DNA from: Aegilops tauschii subsp. strangulata
Taxonomy: Eukaryota > Streptophyta > Magnoliopsida > Poales > Poaceae
Assembly: GCF_002575655.3 (NCBI RefSeq)
Contig: NC_053039.3
Location: 377,929,633-377,993,632, forward strand
DNA: 64,000 nucleotides
Reading direction: 5' to 3'
Below, in pieces: positions 46,201 through 54,928 of this stretch (position 1 is the first letter of the stretch; the number at the start of each line of letters is the position of its first letter). Under the pieces are notes generated by a model. That model made no database searches, was not told the DNA's origin, and saw only the letters and a program-made list of their open reading frames with translations. The position numbers were made by a program, and so were the translations under genes.

Positions 46201-48013
46201 ATCCCGTATATAATTCCCTTTCTCAATCGGTACGTTACTTGCCCGAGATTCGATCGTCGGTATCCCAATACCTTGTTCAATCTCGTTACCGGCAAGTCAC
46301 TTTACTCGTACCGTAATGCATGATCCCGTGACCAACCACTTGGTCACTTTGAGCTCATTATGATGATGCATTACCGAGTGGGCCCAGAGATACCTCTCCG
46401 TCATACGGAGTGACAAATCCCAGTCTCGATCCGTGTCAACCCAACAGACACTTTCAGAGATACATGTAGTGTACCTTTATAGTCACCCAGTTACGTTGTG
46501 ACGTTTGGTACACCCAAAGCACTCCTACGGCATCCGGGAGTTACACGATCTCGTGGTCTAAGGAAATGATACTTGACATTGGAAAAGCTCTAGCAAACGA
46601 ACTACATGATCTTTGTGCTATGCTTAGGATTGGGTCTTGTCCATCACATCATTCTCCTAATGATGTGATCCCGTTATCAATGGCATCCAATGTCCATAGT
46701 CAGGAAACCATGACTATCTGTTGATCAACGAGCTAGTCAACTAGAGGCTCACTAGGGACATGTTGTGGTCTATGTATTCACACATGCATTACGATTTCCG
46801 GATAACACAATTATAGCATGAACAATAGACAATTATCATGAACAAGGAAATATAATAATAACCATTTTATTATTGCCTCTAGGGCATATTTCCAACACCC
46901 ACGCTGATGGGGCTGTCGGCTGCTGGCGCATGCAACGCGCCGAGATCCTCCTGGGATTGCGCGCCTGACGTACTGACGAGGGGAGTGTTGTTGCTGCAAT
47001 CTGCCTGCACGGATCCCAGAGGAGAATCTGAACCAAAATCAGCCTCGGGATTGCTCATATCTCCTGTTACGCATGTTGTCCTGTTCTCCTGCTGTGTAGC
47101 GTTATTTGATGTGCTATGTGATGCATTTTCCTCAGAATTTTGACCAGATGCTTGAGCTGAAACAACCGGGGTTTCGTTGACAGCAACCTGAGGAGGATTA
47201 ACAGCAGGAACAAGACGCAAATAATGATCATTAGTATGCACACCCCTATCCATACATGCCGAAGATGAGTTATCCTGTGGAAGAAGAAGAATTTCTTCAC
47301 GGAGACGTCGACCAGCATTAGGATTAAGAGAAGCAAATGGGAAAACATTCTCATCAAAGACAGCATCTCGAGAAACATAGACACGACCGGTGGTCACATC
47401 AAGGCATTTAACACCTTTGTGACGAGGACTATATCCAAGAAAAACACACCGTTTGGATCGGAAAGAGAGTTTATGTTTGTTATATGGACGAAGGTTGGGC
47501 CAGCAAGCACAACCAAAGATACGGAGAGGCTCATAATTGGGTGTGATTTGGAGAAGTTTTTCACTGGGAGTGTCAAAATTGAGGACTTTGGTAGGAAGCA
47601 TGTTTATAAGAAAGGTAGCTGTGATGAAGGCATCATCCCAAAACTTGAGAGGCATAGAAGCGTTGGCAAGTAGAGCAAGGCCTACTTCAACAATGTGACG
47701 GTGTTTGCGTTCAGCAGAACCGTTTTGTTGATGAGCATGGGGACATGACACATGATGAACAATGCCTATACGTTGAAAGAAACTGTTCAATTTTTCATAT
47801 TCATCACCCCAGTCAGTTTGCATGGTGAAAATTTTGCGACCAAATTGGCGCTCAACATACTGTTGAAAATCAAGAAAAACTTGATACACTTCAGAGGGTT
47901 TCTTAAGTAAATAAATCCAGGTAAACTTGCTAAAATCATCAATGAAGCTTACATAGTATGCATGTTTGCTTACAGAGAGAGGAGCTGGACCCCATACATC
48001 AGAAAAATATTCA
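43268..48013 (-). pseudogene. copia pol (INT, RT, RNase H), interrupted
   Basis: The integrase part (48,013-46,898) has YFSDVWGPAP (first D), MQTDWGDEY (second D) and HQQNGSAERKHRH (E). The linker is cut by the solo LTR; pol resumes at 45,182. The reverse transcriptase has [22 protein letters not shown] and [10 protein letters not shown] (YVDD). A one-base loss near 44,045 shifts the frame, after which RNase H follows to 43,268 ([38 protein letters not shown]). Apart from the insertion and that frameshift the frame is open, so truncation happened fairly recently. Confidence 0.9.
45183..46897 (-). repeat. Angela-type solo LTR with perfect target duplication
   Basis: The 1,715-bp LTR in reverse orientation runs from tgttggggatcgtagcag to ggcatatttccaaca. 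It is flanked by cccac on both sides (45,178-45,182 and 46,898-46,902). No internal region is present, so it arose by recombination between the two LTRs of a full element. It is the same family as the LTR at 2,998-4,717 and very similar to it. Confidence 0.95.
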
Positions 48014-48899
48014 CTACCGATGCAGCCAGCGAATTCATGCTCGTGTGGCCGAGAGAGTCGCCATAGCCGGCCGGCCGGGTTCAGGCTCTGACAGGCGCAG
48101 CAAAAGGCCAACAACCATGGTAGCTATGGACCCATCGACGTCCATCAGGATTCAGGACACTTCCAAGTAGGGACGCGCGTGCTAACAGGCTCCACACCCA
48201 GTGCACGACAATCTCGGGCCATCTCATGCGCTAACCCTCGCTTGATCCAACGCGCCCATTGTTAATCCGGCCAGCACGATGGTGCATGGACATATCTTTG
48301 ACCGGGGGATATCGTCTAGAGTAGCTGAGAGAAAAACAAACGGACATTAGGGCATAATTTACTGCCTACTAGGCCAAGAATCTTGACTGTTAAGTAACAT
48401 GGCCCCTGCCTGGGTAACTACAAAGCTTTACGTTAGTTTTAGTTAATCAGGCACGTACTCTACTCTAATCAATCAGCCTCGCCACCGGAACATGCAGATG
48501 CAGATCGCACTGCAAGAAAAATATGTCGATGGCCGAGCAATGATCTCAACCAGTGGAACCCGAGCACGACAAATCGTAGTTTCTTCTCGAAATGTTGTGG
48601 TTCGGAGATACGGAGTATGTTTTGTTTGAGTCCGATCACGCTCCATGAATACACGATGATGCATTGCAACTTTGCAAGTACTGAGATCCGCCTCATGTCC
48701 CATGGGTTTGTCGCTAAGAAAAAAAAAACTCCGCCCAATAATTGTTGACATTTTGCTTTCAAGAAAAATGAATGGGAGTAGATGAAGGGGCATATTCATG
48801 CCAATAATTACTTGAAGTATTATCCAAATACAGGCATTTTTTGTCCATTATACACAATTGGTAGCGCACATTGGCACCGACATGACAAAATTGGTTGCG
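48014..48899. other. intergenic DNA, nothing recognised
   Basis: No open frame with motifs, no clear termini. Left of the Harbinger element it is plain AT/GC-mixed DNA. Confidence 0.4.
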
Positions 48900-48902
48900 T
48901 AA

Positions 48903-51077
48903 GAGCATCTACAACCGGAGCCTTCATATCCGTCCCAAACGTCCGGGCGGCCTATTCGGTCACTGTCCAAACAAAAAACAACCACCCAACCGGACCTGGC
49001 AAATCCGACCCAAATGCCCGGGCTGCCGGCACTCCCCATACCCGACCCATATCTGAGGCGGATATGGGGACGCCTAGACGTGCTCGCCATGTAGGACTGA
49101 CTGCAAGGGCCAGCACCCATTCGCTTGAAGATGTCCCTCCTCCTTGTCCGGCCAGTCCTGTTCCTTCTCTCTTTCGCCCTCGTCCGCATAGCCGCCACCG
49201 GAGTTCTACCACCACCGTTGCTCCACTGTCGTCTCCAACCCACAGCTTGTTCATCACCGAAGGATCCAACCCACATTGCCACCGACCGTGCTGCAACTAG
49301 TCAAGGTCGCCGCCACCGAACGCCGCCCGGTACGTCCAACTCCCCCGGATATACACCTCGCGGTCTATGTGTTTGATGAAATGTCTGAGCGTTTTTTTAT
49401 TCTTTTGGCCATTTCTAGGTCACCGATGGATTCATCGTGGAATGATGGCTATGAAAACACGGACCTCGACGAATTCATATTCAACGAGTTCATAGATTCG
49501 TTGGAATCGGACGATGAAGATGCTAAAATGCTGATGTTGATGAGCATCCAGGAGAAAGTGGAGAAGGCAAAGGAGCACATACTAAACTAAGGGTTTCATA
49601 AAGGGTCGGAGAGTTATTCCTGGGATAGGATTGTCGGTGCAGGACTACTTCAAAATGGAACCAACATACCACGAAGGTTTCTTTTGACTTCCCTTCCAGA
49701 TGAGCAGAGATTTGCTGTTGCGCGTAGTGACTGTCGTGGAGAAGGTTGATGACAACTTCAAGCTAGGGAGGGATTGTTGTGGACAACTTTCTTTCTCTTC
49801 TCTGTAGGAATGCACGGCTACTCTCAGGATGCTTGCTTACGCTAAGGCTGCAAATTGATACTAAATTCTGGATGGGAGAGACCACGGTCCTGAACACCAC
49901 AGTGCAATTTACACGCAATGTGGTGAAGGTGTTTGCACCATAGTACCTGAGAGAGCCAACTGTGGAGGACACAAAAAAAATTGTTGGCAATTGGAGCATG
50001 ATTCCCAGTTATGTTGGGTTCAGTTGACTGCATGTACTGGCAATGGAAGAACTGCCCAAAAAGATTTGTGTGGGCAATACCAAGGTCACGTCAAAGAAGC
50101 CACCATCATAACTGAATAGGTGGCATTGAAGGACTTGTGGAATTGGCATGATTTCTTTTTCATGCTGGTTTGTGCAGTGACATCAATGTGCTCCAACGAT
50201 CTCCTTTGTTCAAGAGACTTTGTGATGGAGAAGCTCCGGCGTGCAACTACACTGTCAACAGGCACAACCAGAACATGGGATACTACCTTGTTGATGGTAT
50301 CTATTCTCAATAAGCGCCGTTTATGAAGACCATATCGGATCCCATGGAAACAAACAATGCCACTTTGCAACAATGCAAGAGACAACTAAGAATGATGTGG
50401 AGAGGCATTCAGAATGCTTCAAGCTTATCGGGTTATTGTTTGTGGAGCTGCAATGTTGTGCTAAGCGGAGACACTTTGGCAGCTCATGACATGTTGTGTA
50501 ATCTTGCAGAACATGATTGTCGAGGATGAGGTGAAGGGGCAGCCAGCACACATGATTTTGAGAAGCCCGGTAATTAGATCCGCCTCCCGGAACAAAAGGC
50601 GGAGCATATTACAAACTTTCTGGAGATGCATCGACAACAACGATATCAACAAGTGCATATGCAACTTCTGAATGATCTTATGGATCCATGCTAAAAATCA
50701 TAGTTTTAAATAGCCGGCTATAACTCAACTATAGCATTTTCAGCAGGGTGCCGCTAAATGGTCGCCTTCACAAATAGCCCACTATAGCTGATTTGGAGGC
50801 CCGCGGCTATTTTTCATAGCCCGCTATTTAAAACATTGAAAAATCAGTAAGTTTTGCTTTTAGTTTTTCAATTATGCACTATGAACAATTTTTACGTTTG
50901 CACTATATTACGATTATGCATTCTTAACTACGATCCACGTTCAAGTGTTTGTATGTATTTGATGTTTCGAAAGTAGAGGTTGTGGTTAGGCTCATTTAAG
51001 GTTCGGTCGGTCACTGTCAGTAGACGCGACGTATATTGGGCCGGCATCGAATTAGGCAACTCTGGTCGTAGATGCTC
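48903..51077 (+). mobile_element. PIF/Harbinger element with its own transposase
   Basis: The ends gagcatctacaaccgga and tctggtcgtagatgctc are inverted repeats (15 of 17), flanked by TAA on both sides (48,900-48,902 and 51,078-51,080), the 3-bp duplication of this superfamily. It is 2,175 bp long. Subterminal cgtccgggcggcc and ggtcggtcactgtc words recur at both ends. It encloses a recognisable but broken transposase gene. Confidence 0.85.
49428..50690 (+). pseudogene. PIF/Harbinger transposase (plant transposon protein type), broken
   Basis: The N-terminus at 49,428 is acidic (FNEFIDSLESDDED). After a stop at about 49,588 the rest is in several frames. It includes GSVDCMYWQWKNCPK (first D, near 50,020), SDINVLQRSPLFKRL (second D, near 50,178), GYYLVDGIYS (near 50,280), DVERHSECFKL (E, near 50,395) and a C-terminal MHRQQRYQQVHMQLLNDLMD (near 50,625). 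These are the landmarks of the plant Harbinger family with the N-x-D-I-N-V-L-x-x-S motif. Multiple frameshifts and stops make it inactive. Confidence 0.85.
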
Positions 51078-51086
51078 TAACTTGTA

Positions 51087-51167
51087 CTCCCTCCGTCCGA
51101 AAAAACTTGTCCCTCAAATAGATGTATCTAGCACAAATGAGGGACAAGCTTTTTCGGACAGAGGGAG
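51087..51167. mobile_element. Stowaway MITE (81 bp)
   Basis: The ends ctccctccgtccgaaaaa and the inverse tttttcggacagagggag are flanked by TA on both sides (51,085-51,086 and 51,168-51,169), the classic Tc1/mariner-type Stowaway. It is a nearly complete hairpin. It lies only 6 bases from the target duplication of the Harbinger element and about 770 bp upstream of the peptide gene's start codon. Confidence 0.93.
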
Positions 51168-51700
51168 TATATTGCTCCGCCAGGCTGAAACTAAGCCAAC
51201 TAAAAGAAATGCTGAAACTAGCGAATGCGAACGTACGTTGGTTGCCTACTGGTAGCAACACGCCAGACGTGTGATTCGAAGGAATCCGAGACCGCAGCTA
51301 GAGATCTCCCTGCAAGCACCAAAACAGCGCCATCGGAACCCGAATCCCACACACGATTGTTTTCTCAGTCACACCCCACGCACGCACGCAAGCTCCTTCG
51401 ATCCGAAGACACGCTACTGCAGAGAGAAACACGCCTCGCCGTGGCGCGCGCGCACGACGGCGCATTCCCAGGGACAGAAAAGAACAAGCCCCCCGCCTTC
51501 CAATTCCGTCTGCATCGGCCGCGCCGAGGCGGCGGGGGAGGCACGTACCCCTCCCCTGTCCGCATGGCCGGTGCGTGCGCGCACCGGAGATCGCCCGAGG
51601 TTTTCTGTACGTCCTCCATGGCCGGGACCAGGGCATCGGTGCAAGCGCGCGCGGGGGGGCGACAGGCCGCGGATTAAGAAACGGGAAAGCGCACACACAG

Positions 51701-51793
51701 CAGTTTGATATTGGGCGCGTCAGACGGTGCCGGGTTTGAATATGCGGCAGCTCCCTTTGACCAGCATCGCTAGCTGTGTGCGGTGGAGCTGAG
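51701..51793 (+). promoter_or_regulatory. promoter block shared with the 22.8-kb peptide gene
   Basis: The sequence cagtttgatatt, cagacggt, tttgaatatgcgg, gtgcggtggagctgag is found in the same order at 22,562-22,648. It ends 44 bp before the TATA box. The identical tttgaatatgcgg core is at 51,735-51,747. Confidence 0.65.
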
Positions 51794-51836
51794 CTGATCA
51801 GTGTGGTGTGGATGGATCTAATCTGCCTCCTTGGCA

Positions 51837-51845
51837 TATATAAAA
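51837..51845 (+). promoter_or_regulatory. TATA box of the 51.9-kb peptide gene
   Basis: The sequence tatataaaa, in ttggcatatataaaacccctgc, is a near-ideal plant TATA box 95 bp before the ATG at 51,940. Confidence 0.8.
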
Positions 51846-51939
51846 CCCCTGCACTGTCACCTAAACCTCTCCTTTCCCCTCTGCTCGTCCGGTTCAGAGG
51901 TGCCAGCAGGTAGCTCTTTGTTGCCAAGTAGAGGAGACC

Positions 51940-52458
51940 ATGAGGCGCGCAGGGAGCCTTCTTCTCCTGCTGCTTCTGCTCTCCCTGTCTGCCTCCACCG
52001 CCGAAGCAAACAACAAGGTCGGTATACAATTTCGCAGTAACTTCTTGTCCACGGCACGCTCACACCGCGTGCAGGTGGCGCTGTCAGTGGCAGTGAATGC
52101 CAGCAATGGCGGAGTAGTGCTGATACCTTGCTTCTCGGTCGTGAAAATGCAGGGGAGCTTCGGCGACGACGCGGCACCCTTGACCGGCCGGAGATGGCAC
52201 CTGAGAGGACGGCGGGCAATGGCGGACCGAGGGCACGGAGAGGCGAGGAGGGATGAGGCCGTGGGAGCCAGGAACACAGGTGCAAACCCTGCCCGTGCCC
52301 GCGGAGGGAAGAAAACCGTAGAGGTCACCGTTGTCGGGTTAGGCGGTGAACGTGCCGGGCAAAGGAGGAGTGGCGGCGGCAGGCGCGAATTTGACGGCCA
52401 AGTGCCGCTCCATTCCGATTACCGCACTCCCAGAGTTCATCCGCCAAAGAATAACTGA
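51940..52458 (+). CDS. RGF/GLV/CLEL-type secreted peptide precursor (DY..HPPKNN form)
   Basis: The ATG at 51,940 follows a good TATA box. Exon 1 (51,940-52,017) encodes a 26-residue signal peptide region (MRRAGSLLLLLLLLSLSAST, then AEANNK) and ends aag|gtcggt. A 135-bp intron with acceptor aaaatgcag leads to exon 2 (52,153-52,458). Unspliced, the frame also stays open. The 127-residue product has an R-x-x-L type processing site (GRRWHLRGRR), a basic variable region and the C-terminus DYRTPRVHPPKNN directly before TGA. That 13-residue end fits the RGF/GLV/CLEL family: D-Y for tyrosine sulfation, Pro, H-P-P, and final Asn. Known members are cut out of secreted precursors by subtilases and act through leucine-rich receptor kinases on root meristem size and gravitropism. 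The family call is strong; the exact role is unknown. Confidence 0.82.
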   Translation: MRRAGSLLLLLLLLSLSASTAEANNKVGIQFRSNFLSTARSHRVQVALSVAVNASNGGVVLIPCFSVVKMQGSFGDDAAPLTGRRWHLRGRRAMADRGHGEARRDEAVGARNTGANPARARGGKKTVEVTVVGLGGERAGQRRSGGGRREFDGQVPLHSDYRTPRVHPPKNN

Positions 52459-53139
52459 GGCGCGGCAAAAAGGCAAAGGCTTCTTCTTGGTTCTTGCCAC
52501 TGATTGATTGCTGCTAGTGGTACAGTAGTGGTAGTTCTATTTTTTCACTCCTGAAGTAAAAAGTACAGTGCCAGTGCTCCTCGTCAGTTAAACAAGCTGG
52601 TGTTCTTTACTTGTGCTGTTAAGATTCTTGTCAAATCTGCCACTCCAGCACCCAAACTTGAACCTGTAATTAGTGTACTGCAAATGGGCCGCGTAGAGAA
52701 GGGCAATTAGTTAGCTGTACTGTTTTTTGTCTGACAGTGAACCACTGGACCCTGAATGATGAACTGATACGTGCCATTTCTGTTGTTGCAGGAGCAAATC
52801 AAGAAGCAGGTCATGGGTCTGCTGAATTTGTACATGATGAGGCAAGTGCAGCAGCCGCACGCTTTACATGATTCAGCATCACAGGCATTATTTGCACGGC
52901 ACATGGCTGGCCGCTGGCCACATCACAATCGACATACAACTTCGATTCCTACCATGTACTGATGGTCGCGCTTTCATTTCCAGGGAGCAACCGGCCATCG
53001 TCATAACCACGGCGGCGACGCGGCCGCCATGGCGTCAGACATGCTGAGGATGGACTACTCCGTCTCCGTGGACGTGCACAGCCGGCGGCCCATCAACAAC
53101 GACGCTCCGTTGTATGAGCTCGCGGACGAGAAGCCTTAG
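51940..53139 (+). CDS. alternative form of the same gene ending in a second RGF-like peptide
   Basis: Downstream of the first stop lie two exon-like blocks with strong acceptors: 52,792 (ctgttgttgcag|) and 52,984 (ctttcatttccag|). A fully in-frame model joins exon 1 (51,940-52,017), exon 2 cut short at 52,279 (aacacag|gtgcaa), exon 3 (52,792-52,841, ending in the perfect GC-type donor ag|gcaagt) and exon 4 (52,984-53,139, TAG). It gives 136 residues. A second in-frame model skips exon 2 and ends exon 3 at 52,845. The C-terminus in both contains RMDYSVSVDVHSRRPINND, again D-Y followed by an R-R-P-I-N-N end, like the RGF9/GLV2 subgroup (...KKRPIHN), with a 10-residue tail. So one signal peptide exon could serve two hormones. 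Splicing is inferred. A separate tandem gene lacking its own first exon is the alternative. Confidence 0.55.
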
Positions 53140-53480
53140 CTAGATGCCGGTCCACACGCGTGAGAAGATGCGACTCCTATTGATATAGACACAGATGGTG
53201 TTAGGCTAGCTAGCACATGGTTAGCTTAGCTAAGTAGGGAGGGACCCTCCGGGCCGCACGTAGAGCCCATTTCTGAACCTCGATCGATCAATGGAACGGA
53301 TCGATCGAGGTGAGTTGGATGAGCAGTTTTGGTTGCGCCGTGCTTGGAGGGGTAGTGACGTATGTAATCTGTCAGCAGCAGCATCTCTGAAGCTGCAGAG
53401 AATAGAACTCATGATGCTACTTCAGGTTTCAGCACGTGGCTGTGGCAAGCAGTATGCGCTCTCCTTCCTCGCCGTAAAGA

Positions 53481-53486
53481 AATAAA
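53481..53486 (+). terminator. polyadenylation signal of the peptide gene
   Basis: The aataaa sequence, in gtaaagaaataaatgc, lies 342 bp after the last stop (53,139). It is the only perfect signal in this stretch, so both splice forms probably end shortly after it. Confidence 0.5.
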
Positions 53487-53489
53487 TGC

Positions 53490-54760
53490 TTTGCGGGTTC
53501 AGAGTTGAGACCAAGGTGGTCAGCCCATCGCAGCTGTTACACGTATCCGAGCTCCGATCATCATAGTTGCTTCCATCTCAGGGCTCAGATCCTTCCAGAC
53601 CCAACGAAAAGAGGAAGCTAGCATGCCTGCCTGCCTTGCCTTGCCGTAGCAGCCAGCCAGCGTGCCCGCATCTGCGCTCTCGGCCGGCCAATAGCAGCCG
53701 TGGCGAACCGGACCACGCCAACCCCCCATGCCGCCGCCGCGCCGTGACAGCGACAGGGCCGGCCAATAATAGAGGAACGGGGCGATCGGAGTAGACGATC
53801 GCACGGCAGCGAAGCATTGGGAGGCAGCCACATCAGGGTGGTGAGAGCGAGACGCCGGGACACCTGTTGCTGTTATCCTGTATACCTGGACCGAGCGACG
53901 GACGTCGTCTTCTGCACGACTGCACGCACGACCATGCTCGCTTGAAGTTTTCTGATCCAGTACGTGATGGGCTTGGACTTCTTCCGTCTAGTTTTTATCT
54001 GTAGTTCACAGTCCAGATGCAGGAAAGCGACCTCCACTGAAGAGGACGGTCTCACTCTGCCGTGTGACACGGACCGGCCACCTAACCTGACGAGAAAAGA
54101 AGGACTCGGAGAAGTCACTTCAGGTGTAGAAAACACCAGACTGACGACACTCCCAGGGTCCAGTCCAAACTTCCCTAGTGCATACGTCGCGGGCAGGGTA
54201 CAGGGTCAATAGATTTGTGCTTCCGTTACCAGACATGTCGACATCTGGTCATCTGAGGGAAGTCGTCAGTCCGCACTGACGGTGGAACCAGCCAACCCGC
54301 AAGTTTCTACGGCACATGGCACGGGGCCCCTTGACACTACCCGAACCAAGTTCCAGACCATTCGCTCGTATCACATCAACGTACTATCCCACGTTCTCAT
54401 AACGACTCACGCATCAAAAGCGCCAAAGCAGAGAAGTAGACACGCAGATGTAAACAGGTGACAATATATGTGCACATGCGTAGCAACATCCAGGTGCATA
54501 TTCATAATACTATATTATTATTATGGTAAGCGTCTCGGAAATGGTACAGTGGCAAAGCCGAAACAGCGGCGGCGCCGACAACACTCAACACGACCACCGC
54601 CGGGCACCACCAGCCGTGATGGAGCCCGGCGTTGCGAGGTAGGAGGAGTACTTCGTATATATACAGACGAAAGAAAGAACAAACCATTCCATATGTCAAA
54701 AACTAAAGCTATGCACAGACACGAAGACACATCACTCTGCGGGAAGATCGCATGTCAAGG
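53490..54760. other. spacer between convergent genes
   Basis: No gene or transposon terminus was recognised. The peptide gene and the kinase gene point toward each other, so this stretch holds both 3' ends. Confidence 0.4.
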
Positions 54761-54768
54761 GGACGGTC

Positions 54769-54774
54769 TTTATT
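54769..54774 (-). terminator. polyadenylation signal of the kinase gene
   Basis: The sequence aataaa on the minus strand (tttatt on plus) lies 155 bp past the stop codon at 54,929, a usual 3' untranslated length. Confidence 0.5.
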
Positions 54775-54928
54775 TTTATCGAACCACCTCTATCTTCTCC
54801 TCTCCACGATCCGTAGTCCAAACACACACCTACAGGCGCATAGCATAGGGCTGCTTCCGGCTGCCGCGAAGAAAACACCTGCACACCTGGGTTGCATCTA
54901 CATTACCTTTGGGTACGAACTGCTACCT

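Larger units (their letters stand above)
43020..48013 (-). mobile_element. Ty1/copia element, minus strand, 5'-truncated, split by a solo LTR
   Basis: Pol is read from 48,013 down to 43,268, interrupted at 45,183-46,897. A run of 13 G on the minus strand (43,251-43,263) is the primer tract. The 3' LTR then begins at 43,250 (tattagagttattgtac) and includes a TATA-like cccgtatatataaacacg near 43,150; its far end, somewhere near 43,020, is not defined. At 48,013 pol stops matching inside the integrase core (upstream of YFSDVWGPAP), so the 5' LTR, gag and protease are missing. No target duplication can be expected. Confidence 0.85.

Noticed and set aside
51087..51167. MicroRNA precursor
   Set aside because: The hairpin is fully explained by a Stowaway MITE with TA duplications.
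51225..52029. Overlapping long frames on both strands upstream of and over the peptide gene
   Set aside because: GC-rich DNA gives open frames in all directions. Only the frame from 51,940 has a TATA box, signal peptide and conserved end.
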